Source of the DNA: JBGPYB01 sp041493035
GTDB taxonomy: Bacteria; Acidobacteriota; Vicinamibacteria; Fen-336
Assembly: GCA_041493035.1 (NCBI GenBank)
Contig: JBGPYB010000074.1
Location: forward strand, 1 to 22,018
Length of the DNA stretch: 22,018 bases
Direction: 5' to 3'
Part shown: positions 13,935-21,822 of the stretch, piece by piece
Layout: each line of letters opens with the position of its first letter
How positions within the stretch are numbered: position 1 is the stretch's first letter
Translations under genes and position numbers: made by a program
Notes under the pieces: model-generated
What the model was told of the DNA's origin: nothing
Databases searched by the model: none
Seen by the model: the letters and a program-made list of their open reading frames with translations, nothing else

Positions 13935-16226
13935 CTAGCTCCTCTCCAATTCGCGCGCTGCTCCCAGCACCTGCCCCACGGCGAGACCCCCGTCCCCGGG
14001 CGGCAGCCGCTCGTGCCAATGGGGAGCGAAGCCCGCCTGCCGCAGACGCATCACGGCGCGCTCGGTGAGATAGCGGTTCTGGAAGCATCCTCCCGTGAGG
14101 GCGACCCGCTCCTCGCCGACATGCTCCGCCACCGCCACGATCATCTCGACCAGCGTGTTGTGGAACCGGAGCGACAAGCGCCCGGGTTCCTCGCCGCGGG
14201 TGACGTCGGCCACGATACCGTGGACCATGGGCGCCCAGTTCAGCTCCAGGCCCTCCCCCTCCCGTCCGAGGGCGAAGGGGTAGCGCTCGTCTCCCTCGAA
14301 CCCGCGGAGGGCTGCCTCGAGAGCCATGGCCGCCTGTCCCTCGAAGGTGGAGTGGCTGCCAAGGCCCACGAGCGCCGCGACGCCGTCGAAGAGGCGGCCG
14401 ACGCTGGACGTCTCGGGAGTGTTGATGCCGCTGGCCAGCATCCCTTCCAGGACCGTGCGCTCCCCCGCCGAGAAGAAGGCGCGGCGCCGCCACAGGTCGC
14501 CCTCCCAGAGGGACGCGCCAAGAGTGGCGTAGAGAAGGCCGAGGGCCGACCGGCGCGGCTGGCGCACGGCCGCCTCCCCGCCGGGAAGAAAAAACGGGCG
14601 CAACCGCGCGACCCGGTCGAACGCCAGGGCGTTGACGAGGAGCGACTCGCCGCCCCACACCGTCCCGTCGAAACCGTAGCCGCTGCCGTCCCAGGCGAAT
14701 CCGAGCACGGGGGGCGAGATCTCCTGGTCGGCCATCAGGGCCAGGACGTGGGCGTAGTGGTGCTGGACGCGCACCACCCGCGTCCCCGTCCCTTCGGCGA
14801 ACTGGGTGGAGCGGTAGTCGGGGTGGGCGTCGCAAGCGATGGTCGCGGGACGGACGTCGTAGAGGTTCAGAAGGGTCGAGATGGTCTCGCGGAACGCGTC
14901 GAAGGCGGCCGTCGTGTCGAGGTCCCCCACGTGAGGGCTCAAGAAGACGTCCCGGCCGACCGAGACGGCCACGGTGTTCTTGAGATGCCCCCCCACCGCG
15001 AGGATCGACGGAAGGTCCGCGTGGCCTCCGATGGGGAAAGGCGCGTAGCCCCGGGCGCGCCTCAGGAGCATGGGCCGCCCTCCCACGACCCGGGCCACCG
15101 AATCGTCGACGGGACGCGCGATGGGCCTGTCGTGGACGAGAAACACGTCGGCGATCCCGCCGAGGCGCGCCAGGGCCTGGCGCTCGTCGGTGCAGATCGG
15201 CTCGTCGGCGGCGTTGCCGCTGGTGGCCACGATGGGAAAGTCGAGCTCGGCCAGAAGAAGGTGGTGGAGCGGCGTGTAGGGCAGCATCAGGCCGAGGGTC
15301 GGGGAGCCCGGAGCGACCGACGGCGCGATCCGACCGAGCCGCGGGTTGAGCAGGACGATGGGTGCTTCGGGGGAGGCCAGGATCCCCGCCTCCAGTGCTC
15401 CGACCTCCGCCTCGGCGGAGGCCGCTTCCAGCGTCCGCACCATGACTGCGAACGGCTTCGCCTCACGATTCTTCCGCCGGCGCAGCCGTCTCACGCTGTC
15501 TTCGCTCCGCGCGTCGACGACGAGGTGGAAGCCCCCGAGCCCCTTGATCGCCACGATCTTGCCGTCTCGGACCGCCGCCGCTGCGGCGACAAGCGCGGCG
15601 TCGCGGGTCTCGAGGATCGTGCCGTCCCGTTTCCAGAGCTCGAGGTGCGGGCCGCACTCCGGGCAGGCATTGGGCTCGGCATGAAAGCGGCGGTTCGCAG
15701 GGTCCTCGTATTCCGAGCGGCATTCGGCGCACATCGTGAAGCGCGCCATGGTCGTTCGCTCGCGGTCGTAGGGAAGGCCCAGGATGATGCTGTACCGGGG
15801 ACCACACGCCGTGCAGTTCGCGAAGGCATGACGGTAGCGGCGATCCTTGGGATCGCCCAGTTCCTTCAGGCATTCTCCGCAGGTCGCCGCGTCGGGGAGG
15901 ATGAGCGCCGTCCGCCGCCCCGCCACCTCGCTGGTCCGAATCTCGAAGCCCGTGTCGCCCACGGGCGGCAGGTCCGCTGCTTCCAGCGCGCGGATCACGG
16001 TGCGCGGTGGGCTCTCGGCTCTGAGGCGCCAACGGAACTCCGCGACCCGGGCCTTCTCCCCCTCCACCTCGATGGCGACACCCTCTGTGGAATTCTCCAC
16101 CCACCCGGCCAGGTCCAGGATGCGCGCGAGGCGGTAGACGAAGGGCCGAAACCCGACGCCCTGGACGGCCCCCCGGAGGAGGAGCCGCAGGCGCTCGCGG
16201 TCGACCGCTCTCGTCTCCATCCGCAT
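13935..16226 (-). CDS. hypF: Carbamoyltransferase HypF
   Basis: A 763-residue enzyme that makes the carbamoyl group later converted to cyanide. Domains in order: acylphosphatase (about 12-98, with RGAVQGVGFRPFVYRLA), a HypF zinc-finger pair (CGECLKEL, CTACGPRYS, CAECRSEY, CPECGPHLE; about 115-190), a YrdC-like domain (GLGGFHLVVDA, PIVATSGN), then a Kae1-like carbamoyltransferase domain with HHYAH and GGCFQN. I choose the ATG at 16226, 2 bp after the protease stop. The ATG at 16265 would add 13 residues and overlap that gene. Confidence 0.96.
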   Translation of the reverse strand: MRMETRAVDRERLRLLLRGAVQGVGFRPFVYRLARILDLAGWVENSTEGVAIEVEGEKARVAEFRWRLRAESPPRTVIRALEAADLPPVGDTGFEIRTSEVAGRRTALILPDAATCGECLKELGDPKDRRYRHAFANCTACGPRYSIILGLPYDRERTTMARFTMCAECRSEYEDPANRRFHAEPNACPECGPHLELWKRDGTILETRDAALVAAAAAVRDGKIVAIKGLGGFHLVVDARSEDSVRRLRRRKNREAKPFAVMVRTLEAASAEAEVGALEAGILASPEAPIVLLNPRLGRIAPSVAPGSPTLGLMLPYTPLHHLLLAELDFPIVATSGNAADEPICTDERQALARLGGIADVFLVHDRPIARPVDDSVARVVGGRPMLLRRARGYAPFPIGGHADLPSILAVGGHLKNTVAVSVGRDVFLSPHVGDLDTTAAFDAFRETISTLLNLYDVRPATIACDAHPDYRSTQFAEGTGTRVVRVQHHYAHVLALMADQEISPPVLGFAWDGSGYGFDGTVWGGESLLVNALAFDRVARLRPFFLPGGEAAVRQPRRSALGLLYATLGASLWEGDLWRRRAFFSAGERTVLEGMLASGINTPETSSVGRLFDGVAALVGLGSHSTFEGQAAMALEAALRGFEGDERYPFALGREGEGLELNWAPMVHGIVADVTRGEEPGRLSLRFHNTLVEMIVAVAEHVGEERVALTGGCFQNRYLTERAVMRLRQAGFAPHWHERLPPGDGGLAVGQVLGAARELERS

Positions 16227-16228
16227 TC

Positions 16229-16702
16229 TCAGGCCGTCCTCACGCCCGGGTTCTCCACCTCGCATTCCTCGAGAGCTCGTGCCACGACCTCATCGACGAC
16301 CGCCACGACCTCGGGGGAGAGGTCGGAACCTGGATCGAAGGAGCGTCCTTCGATACCGTATACGATCAGGCTTGTCGGCAGCAAGTCCATGGCCCTCGCC
16401 ATCTCGATGGCCTCGACCACGCCGAATCCGTGGGTGCTGGTGGCTCGCCGCCGGGAGGGGAGGGGCTCGCGGACGGCATCGAATCTCCGAACGGTTCCGG
16501 GGCGGCTACCGCTGGCCGAGGCGTCGATGATCACCACGCGCTCCTGGCCGGCCCACGCCTGCATCAGCGACGAAGCCTCGCCGTCGGCAAGGACGACCGC
16601 CACGGTCTCGGCCGCCCGGGTCCTGAGGCGCCGGGCGACCTCCAGGCCGGCGCTGTCGTCTCCGCAGTGCGGCCGGCCCACGCCGATGACCAGAGGCACC
16701 AT
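16229..16702 (-). CDS. Hydrogenase maturation protease (HyaD/HycI family)
   Basis: A 157-residue nickel-dependent endopeptidase that removes the C-terminal tail of the hydrogenase large subunit. GVGRPHCGDDSAGLEVARRL is the N-terminal family motif with the metal-binding acidic residue. VVIIDASASG and STHGFGVVEAIEMA supply the second Asp and the His. Its ATG overlaps the large-subunit stop by one base (TGATG), so enzyme and substrate are translationally coupled. The likely cut in the substrate is after H424 of the large subunit. Confidence 0.93.
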   Translation of the reverse strand: MVPLVIGVGRPHCGDDSAGLEVARRLRTRAAETVAVVLADGEASSLMQAWAGQERVVIIDASASGSRPGTVRRFDAVREPLPSRRRATSTHGFGVVEAIEMARAMDLLPTSLIVYGIEGRSFDPGSDLSPEVVAVVDEVVARALEECEVENPGVRTA

Positions 16703-18003
16703 CACTCCCTCTCCACCGTCAGGTCGAGGAAGTGGGTCGCGCACGAGATGCAGGGATCGTAGTTCCGGATCGCCTGTTCGCAGCGCAACGTCAACTCGGC
16801 ATCGGGAAGGTCGGCCACCTGCGGCACGAAGCGCCAGAGGTCGTTCTCGATCGTCTTCTGGTTCTGCGACGTCGGCGGGACGATCCGCGCGTCGAGGATC
16901 GTCCCTTCCGCGTCCAGGGTGTACCGGTGGTAGAGCGTTCCCCGGGGCGCCTCGCTCCAGCCGTGGCCGCGCCCGGCGCGGGGCCTCACCTCGACCGCCG
17001 GGCGGTCGGGCGGCTCGTAGGACTCGATGATGCGGAGGGCCTCGTCGCAGGCCTGCACCGTCTCGACGCCGCGGACGATGATGCTCTTGAAGGGGTTCCG
17101 GCAGGAGGCGCCGAGGCCCGCCTCCTGGGCGGCGTCCCGCGCCAGGGGCGAGAGACGGTCGGCGTTCAGGTTGTAGCGGGCCAGCGGCCCCACGAGATAG
17201 CTCCCGCGCTCCCGGAGCACCGCGTGGAGGGCATTGGAGTGGCCCACGTGCTCCTCCTGGATGTGGTCCTCGAACTCCGCGGCCGCGATGTCGAGGCCGC
17301 GGTTCGACACGAGCCGGCCTTCGCAAAAGGGGTACTCGTCGGGATGCCGCAGGGCCACGAACTCGTAGTCCTGCTCGAAGTCGGGGAAGGAGAAGGCCGC
17401 GACCCACCGGGTCATCTCGAGGGCGGCGTCCCGCGCCGACTTGAGGTGCTCGGCGACGGGCGACAGCTCGCTGCGTGTCGGGACACGGTAGAAGCCCCCG
17501 ACCCGGACGTTCACGGGGTGGATCTCGCGTCCGCCGAGGAGCGCCACCAGCTCGTTGCCCACCTTCTTCATCTCGAGGGCTCGGGCGACCGCCTCGGGGT
17601 GGTCCTTGGCCATGTGGATGGCGCTCTCGTAACCCAGGAAGTCCGGGGCATGGAGCATGGCCACGTGGAGCACGTGGCTCTCGATCCACTCGCCGCAATA
17701 GAGGAGCCGCCTCAAGGCGCGGAGAGAACCCCCGACGGTGATCCCGAGCGCGTCCTCCATGGCGTGGACGGAGCTCATCTGGTACGCGACAGGGCAGATG
17801 CCGCAGATGCGTGCCGTGATGTCGGGCGCCTCGGAGAAGCGCCGGCCACGGAGGAAGCCCTCGAAGAAGCGGGGAGGCTCGTAGATCCGGAGCTTCACGT
17901 CGGTCACGGCACCGTCCTTCAACTTGACGAGGAGCGCCCCCTCTCCTTCGACCCTCGCGAGGGCGTCGACCTTGATGGTCCTACGACCTTTGGCGGCGCT
18001 CAT
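16702..18003 (-). CDS. hydA: [NiFe] hydrogenase large (alpha) subunit, group 3b-like
   Basis: The catalytic subunit, 433 residues. The Ni-Fe site is formed by RICGICP (C67, C70) and DPCISCATH (C418, C421). After H424 there is a nine-residue tail, FLDLTVERE, expected to be removed by the adjacent protease. Gene neighbours (diaphorase, small subunit and iron-sulfur subunit) and the short 433-residue size point to the bidirectional cytoplasmic NAD(P)-linked group 3b (HydBGDA type, also called sulfhydrogenase), rather than membrane uptake enzymes. There is no signal peptide on either subunit. It overlaps the small-subunit gene by 23 bp. Confidence 0.95.
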   Translation of the reverse strand: MSAAKGRRTIKVDALARVEGEGALLVKLKDGAVTDVKLRIYEPPRFFEGFLRGRRFSEAPDITARICGICPVAYQMSSVHAMEDALGITVGGSLRALRRLLYCGEWIESHVLHVAMLHAPDFLGYESAIHMAKDHPEAVARALEMKKVGNELVALLGGREIHPVNVRVGGFYRVPTRSELSPVAEHLKSARDAALEMTRWVAAFSFPDFEQDYEFVALRHPDEYPFCEGRLVSNRGLDIAAAEFEDHIQEEHVGHSNALHAVLRERGSYLVGPLARYNLNADRLSPLARDAAQEAGLGASCRNPFKSIIVRGVETVQACDEALRIIESYEPPDRPAVEVRPRAGRGHGWSEAPRGTLYHRYTLDAEGTILDARIVPPTSQNQKTIENDLWRFVPQVADLPDAELTLRCEQAIRNYDPCISCATHFLDLTVERE

Positions 18004-18769
18004 AGGATTCGCTCATGGTTCGAAAGGCCGGCGCCCCGGCGTTGAAGGTGCGGTAGGCGCGGACGATGTCCCTGTCGGAGACCCCGAGTCTCTCCCATCC
18101 GCGGCCGAGGGACGGGGCGTTCGGCGACTCCATGGGGCCGAAGCAGCCGTAGCAGCCGCGATCGTAGGCGGGGCACAGAGCACCGCAGCCGGCCTGGGTC
18201 ACGGGGCCGAGGCAGGGCGTGCCGTGGGCCACCATGACGCAGGGGACTCCGCGTCTCTTGCACTCGAGGCAGACGCTGTAGGCGGGAATGTTGGGGCGGC
18301 GGCCGTGGAGGAACGCCGACAGGACTTCGAGGAGCTGGCGCTTGTCGATGGGGCAACCCCTCAGTTCGAAATCGACGCGAACCTCCTGAGCGATGGGCGT
18401 CGACGTCTCGAGAGTCGTGATGTACTCCGGGGTCGCGTATACCGCCGAGATCAGCTCCCGCACGTCGAGGGAGTTCCGGAGGGCCTGGATTCCTCCCGCC
18501 GTGGCACAGGCGCCGATGGTCACGAGGAGCTTCGACGCGCGGCGCACCTCCTTGATCCGCTCCACGTCGTGTGGCGTGGTGATGGAGCCCTCCACCAGGG
18601 AGACGTCGTAGGGTCCCTTGGCCACGGCCCGAGAGGCTTCGGGGAAGCTCGCGATCTCCACGGCGCCCGCGATGGCGAGAAGCTCGTCCTCGCAGTCCAG
18701 GAGCGACAGTTGACAGCCGTCGCACGAGGCGAACTTCCACACCGCGAGACGGGGTTTCTTGCGTTCCAT
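17981..18769 (-). CDS. hydD: [NiFe] hydrogenase small (delta) subunit
   Basis: A 262-residue electron-transfer subunit. It begins with the proximal-cluster motif FASCDGCQLSLLD (C16, C19), then EGSITTP and TIGACATAGGIQALRN. In the C-terminal half CLECKRRGVPC, GTPCLGPVTQAGCGALCP and RGCYGCFGP supply ligands for further [4Fe-4S] clusters. No Tat signal is present, so the enzyme is cytoplasmic. The start has GGAGGTGTGAG immediately upstream and follows the diaphorase stop by 1 bp. Confidence 0.95.
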   Translation of the reverse strand: MERKKPRLAVWKFASCDGCQLSLLDCEDELLAIAGAVEIASFPEASRAVAKGPYDVSLVEGSITTPHDVERIKEVRRASKLLVTIGACATAGGIQALRNSLDVRELISAVYATPEYITTLETSTPIAQEVRVDFELRGCPIDKRQLLEVLSAFLHGRRPNIPAYSVCLECKRRGVPCVMVAHGTPCLGPVTQAGCGALCPAYDRGCYGCFGPMESPNAPSLGRGWERLGVSDRDIVRAYRTFNAGAPAFRTMSESYERRQRS

Positions 18770-18770
18770 C

Positions 18771-19637
18771 TCACACCTCCCTGAGGCCGAAGAACGGGAG
18801 CGTGCGGTCGTACCGGAAGACCGGCCCGTCCTTGCAGACGAAGGCGGGTCCGAACTGGCAGTGCCCGCAGAAGCCCACGGCGCACTTCATGTTCCGCTCC
18901 ATCGACACGAAGATGCTCGGGTCGGTCATGCCGCGGCGCTGCAGGGCGGCGACGGTGAAGCGGATCATCACCTCGGGTCCGCAGACGAAGGCCATGGCGC
19001 TCCCCGGATCGAAGGGGGAACGGCCGATGAGCTTCGTCACTACACCCACGGTCCCCTGCCACTCCGCCGTGGCCCGATCCACCGTGACCTCGACCTCGAG
19101 ATCGAAACGGCTCCGCCACTCGCGGAGCTGCCGGGCGAAGAGCATGTCCGCGGGGGTGCGGGCGCCATAGAGGAACACGACGCGGCCGTACTGGCCCCGG
19201 TGGAGAAGGACGTGGTAGAGGGCGGGCCGGAGGGGAGCGAGGCCGATTCCCCCCGCCACGATGACCACGTCGTGGCCGTGGGCCTGCTCCACGGGCCACG
19301 CGGTCCCGAACGGTCCCCGCACGCCGACCGTGTCCCCCTTGCCGAGCTTCCGCAGGCCCCTGGTCACCGATCCCACCGCGCGGATCGTGTGGACCAGCAT
19401 CTCGGGCTTCGCCGGATCGCCGCTGATGGACACCGGCGCCTCTCCGACACCGAAGGCGTACAGCATGTTGAACTGCCCCGGCGCGAAGCGGTGGATGCCC
19501 TCGGGGACGGCCGGGGCCAGGGAGAGAGTGAAGGTGTCCGCGGTTTCGCGGGACGTCTTGCGTACGACGAAGAGTGCGGGCCTCATGGGATCCGCCGCGA
19601 CCGCCGGGCGGCTCTCAGCCGTTGCCATGGTCGCCAT
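18771..19637 (-). CDS. hydG: Hydrogenase diaphorase (gamma) subunit, FAD/NAD(P)-binding
   Basis: A 288-residue ferredoxin-NADP reductase-like subunit (HydG/HyhG, related to dihydroorotate dehydrogenase electron-transfer subunits). The FAD domain has FAPGQFNMLY and the flavin contact APVSISG. The NAD(P) domain has VIVAGGIGLAPLRP and FVCGPEVMI. The C-terminus has a [2Fe-2S] set C252, C257, C260, C268 (CAVGFCGHCQFGPAFVC). It passes electrons between NAD(P)H and the hydrogenase core. Start uncertain: ATGs at 19637 and 19628 overlap the upstream gene, while 19586 (MRPALFVV) does not and fits the family length. Whether it prefers NADH or NADPH cannot be read safely. Confidence 0.93.
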   Translation of the reverse strand: MATMATAESRPAVAADPMRPALFVVRKTSRETADTFTLSLAPAVPEGIHRFAPGQFNMLYAFGVGEAPVSISGDPAKPEMLVHTIRAVGSVTRGLRKLGKGDTVGVRGPFGTAWPVEQAHGHDVVIVAGGIGLAPLRPALYHVLLHRGQYGRVVFLYGARTPADMLFARQLREWRSRFDLEVEVTVDRATAEWQGTVGVVTKLIGRSPFDPGSAMAFVCGPEVMIRFTVAALQRRGMTDPSIFVSMERNMKCAVGFCGHCQFGPAFVCKDGPVFRYDRTLPFFGLREV

Positions 19638-20082
19638 ACAGGTCCAGGAGCTGGAGGCGGGTCGCGTCCAGGCGCTGCATCACCACCCGTGCGAAGCGCC
19701 GCGTCAGGTCGAACCCGAGCTCGGCGTCCTTCTCGCACTTCGCCCGGAGGCAGGCGCCATCCAGGGCGAAGGCGCGGACGAGGCCCAGGGCGCGGGCGTC
19801 GAAGTGGGCCGTATAGGGAGGGAAGAGCCAGGACCACCCGACGACCTCTCCTTCGTCGATCGTCTCGATGGTGATGCTCCCCCGGCCGGGAGCGAAGGCC
19901 TCGACCGCCACGCGGCCGTGGCGGATGAGGTAGAACTGATCCGCCGCGTCCCCCTCCCGGAAGAGGAACTCGCCCGCGCCAAACTTGACGTTCGAGACGC
20001 ATCCCACCAGGGTGCCCAGGTGGACCGCGGGCAGATCATGGAAGAACGCATGCTCCGAAAGGATTCGCTCAAAGCTTTCCAT
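19615..20082 (-). CDS. Stand-alone cyclic-nucleotide-binding domain protein
   Basis: A 155-residue single-domain protein. The cNMP-fold is seen in FGAGEFLFREGDAADQFYLIRHGRVAVE (beta-roll, 34-61) and GEVVGWSWLFPPYTAHFDARAL (78-99), in the place of the phosphate-binding cassette. The classic Arg-Ser/Thr-Ala of cAMP binding is not clear (it reads TAHFDARA), so ligand binding is uncertain. There is no helix-turn-helix after the domain, unlike Crp/Fnr, so it is not a DNA-binding regulator. It lies between hydB and hydG, overlapping both (14 and 23 bp), so it is made with the enzyme. I infer a modulator or assembly partner of the hydrogenase. Confidence 0.88.
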   Translation of the reverse strand: MESFERILSEHAFFHDLPAVHLGTLVGCVSNVKFGAGEFLFREGDAADQFYLIRHGRVAVEAFAPGRGSITIETIDEGEVVGWSWLFPPYTAHFDARALGLVRAFALDGACLRAKCEKDAELGFDLTRRFARVVMQRLDATRLQLLDLYGDHGNG

Positions 20083-21223
20083 CGCCCCGCGCCTCCCGTT
20101 TACGGGCGTCGGCCTCGCGCACGGCGCGGGCCTCCGCCGTGAGGTCAATGCCCACCGGGCACCATGTGATGCATCGGCCACAACCGACGCACCCCGACGA
20201 CCCGAACTGGTCGTGCCAGGTCGCGAGCTTGTGGGTGATCCACTGGCGGTACCGCGCTCCTCTCGAGGTGCGAACGCTCCCGCCGTGAACGTAGGAAAAG
20301 TCGAGGGTGAAACAGGAGTCCCAGCGGCGGACGCGGCTCGCCTCGAGGCCGGCGAGATCGGTGACGTCCTCCACCGTGGCGCAGAAGCAGGTGGGGCAGA
20401 CCATGGTGCAGTTCGCGCACGCCAGACATCGCTCAGCCACCTCGTCCCAGTGGGGGGCCTCGTAGTTGCGGTAGAGAACGTCCTTGAGCCCTTCGGTCTC
20501 GAGGACACGCCCCATCGACGCTTCGGCGGCGCGGAGGGCGTCCTCGGCGGCCCGGGCCTCGGCGTCGGTCGGCTCTCGGCCCTCTAGCTCCGCGGCGACC
20601 TCCGCTCCGCGCTCGCTGCCGACCTCGACGAGGAAAACGTGGTCCGTCTCGGAGAGGACCTCGGTCAAGGCCAGGTCGAACCCTTCGACGGCTTGCGGTC
20701 CCGTCTTCATTGACGTGCAGAAGCACGTGCCGCCGGCCGTTCCGCAGTTGACGGCGACGATGAACGCCGCCTCGCGGCGCGCGCGGTAGTGGGGGTCCTT
20801 GTGCTCTCCACCGAGGAACACCCGGTCCTGGGCGGCGATCGCCGCCAGCTCGCAGGCGCGCACGCCGACAAAGGCCTGGGCCGGGGACTCGGGCGCCGGC
20901 TCGTCGAGGATCTCGAAGCCCTGCCCGGCGCGACGTGCACGCCAGAGGGTCTGCAGCGGGACGTGGAGGAAACGCTTCCACGACTGCGGCCCCACGGCGT
21001 ATCCGAAGAGGGCCCCGTCCTCGCGCTCCTTCAGGCGGTAGTGCCCTCCGTCCTGTTCGTCAGTCCACCCGGCCGGCAGGTCCGCGGTCGACCGGATCTC
21101 GTCATAGACGATGGCACCGTCCCGAAGCGTCGGCCCCAGGGTTCGGTACCCACGGCTCTGGAGCGCGTGCAGGAGGGCCTCAAGACCGCTGCGATCCACG
21201 ACGAAGGGCGGGCGACGCGGCAT
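20069..21223 (-). CDS. hydB: Hydrogenase iron-sulfur (beta) subunit
   Basis: A 384-residue subunit of the HydB/HyhB (sulfhydrogenase beta, anaerobic sulfite reductase A-like) family. The C-terminal part has two [4Fe-4S] motifs: C266-LA-C-AN-C-TMV-C276 followed by PTCFC, and C345-VG-C-GR-C-ITW-C355-P. Extra Cys in the middle (NCGTAGGTCFC, 160-169) are usual for the family. It links the diaphorase to the hydrogenase core and is the first gene of the ten-gene operon. The ATG has only a weak ribosome site (GAG about 3-5 nt away), unlike the other first genes of the window. The sigma-54 promoter lies directly upstream. Confidence 0.93.
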   Translation of the reverse strand: MPRRPPFVVDRSGLEALLHALQSRGYRTLGPTLRDGAIVYDEIRSTADLPAGWTDEQDGGHYRLKEREDGALFGYAVGPQSWKRFLHVPLQTLWRARRAGQGFEILDEPAPESPAQAFVGVRACELAAIAAQDRVFLGGEHKDPHYRARREAAFIVAVNCGTAGGTCFCTSMKTGPQAVEGFDLALTEVLSETDHVFLVEVGSERGAEVAAELEGREPTDAEARAAEDALRAAEASMGRVLETEGLKDVLYRNYEAPHWDEVAERCLACANCTMVCPTCFCATVEDVTDLAGLEASRVRRWDSCFTLDFSYVHGGSVRTSRGARYRQWITHKLATWHDQFGSSGCVGCGRCITWCPVGIDLTAEARAVREADARKREARGDGKL

Positions 21224-21249
21224 GGCTCAGTAAACCCGCTGCCTTCCGG

Positions 21250-21265
21250 TGCAAAGTCCCGGCCA
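21250..21265 (-). promoter_or_regulatory. Sigma-54 promoter of the hydrogenase operon
   Basis: The minus strand reads TGGCCGGGACTTTGCA. GG (21264-21263) and GC (21252-21251) are exactly 10 bases apart, and TGGC plus TTTGCA match the consensus. The -24 GG is 41 nt before the hydB ATG. The predicted start is near 21240. It shares 12 of 16 bases with the promoter at 2848..2863. Confidence 0.78.
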
Positions 21266-21328
21266 GGAAGAAACCGGCCGGTTGGGGCGTAGGCCAGTTT
21301 GAGAACTGCGCAAAGGCGTCGGCGCCCT

Positions 21329-21392
21329 GGTTGAGCCCCGCAAGGATTGCGCCGGCACCCAACGGAAGTGGGGCGCAATCGACCACTCAACC
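21329..21392. promoter_or_regulatory. Nested inverted repeats between hydB and the pyruvate oxidoreductase gene
   Basis: Outer arms GGTTGAG (21329-21335) and CTCAACC (21386-21392) enclose inner arms GATTGCGCC (21345-21353) and GGCGCAATC (21372-21380). All four arms are perfect, and both pairs centre within 2 bp of each other (about 21361). The centre is about 121 bp from the predicted hydB start and about 59 bp from that of the plus-strand gene. The outer arms contain GTTGA/TCAAC, as in the dyad at 7331..7349. A regulator-binding region is likely but not proven. Confidence 0.5.
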
Positions 21393-21393
21393 C

Positions 21394-21409
21394 TGGCAGA
21401 GATCCTGCA
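21394..21409 (+). promoter_or_regulatory. Sigma-54 promoter of the pyruvate oxidoreductase gene
   Basis: TGGCAGAGATCCTGCA has TGGCA at -24, 10 bases between GG (21395-21396) and GC (21407-21408), and TGCA at -12. The predicted start near 21420 leaves a leader of about 27 nt with GGAGGGG at 21436-21442. The -24 to ATG distance here is 52 nt, longer than at the other four promoters. Confidence 0.72.
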
Positions 21410-21446
21410 CAAACGGTCCTCGCGACGTTCACGCTGGAGGGGCCCG

Positions 21447-21822
21447 ATGAACGACCGGCGCCGGATCACTGTTGACGGAAACGAGGCGGTCGCGTCGGTA
21501 GCACACCGCCTGAGCGAGGTGATCGCGATCTACCCGATTACCCCCTCGTCAGGGATGGGAGAGCTGTCGGATGAGTGGTCGGCCCAGGGCCGCCGCAACG
21601 TCTGGGGGAACATCCCGCTGATCCAGGAGATGCAGTCGGAGGCGGGCGCCGCCGGATCGGTCCACGGAGCGCTTCAAGCCGGGGCGCTGACGACCACGTT
21701 CACGTCGTCGCAAGGGCTCCTCCTGATGATCCCCAACATGTACAAGATCGCCGGGGAGCTGACGTCCTTCTGCATGCACGTGGCGGCGCGGACCGTCGCT
21801 ACCCACGCCCTCTCGATCTTCG
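21447..21822 (+). CDS. Pyruvate:ferredoxin oxidoreductase, N-terminal part (broken)
   Basis: The frame from ATG 21447 reads as the pyrimidine domain of a single-chain PFOR (NifJ/Por type): VDGNEAVASVAHRL, IYPITPSSGMGELSDEW, EMQSEAGAAGSVHGALQAG, TTTFTSSQGLLLMIPNMYKI, ending HVAARTVATHALSIF. The next residues in a PFOR would be GDHSDVMACRQ, but the plus strand instead continues with an inverted piece of the same gene (21823..21990). The plus frame stays open to the window end but is meaningless after about 21822. The enzyme would convert pyruvate and CoA to acetyl-CoA, CO2 and reduced ferredoxin. It is divergent from hydB. Confidence 0.9.
21795..21822 (+). repeat. Left arm of terminal 28-bp inverted repeat
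   Basis: This 28-bp arm (encoding VATHALSIF) is the exact reverse complement of 21991..22018, the last bases of the window. The arms enclose the inverted PFOR segment. The first base beyond the arm on the inner side no longer matches, so the repeat is exactly 28 bp inward. Confidence 0.9.

Noticed and set aside
13845..17030. A 1061-codon open frame on the plus strand across hypC, hypF and hydrogenase genes
   Set aside because: It is antisense to well-supported genes, rich in Arg, Gly, Ala, Glu and His without any domain, and explained by high GC with few stop codons.
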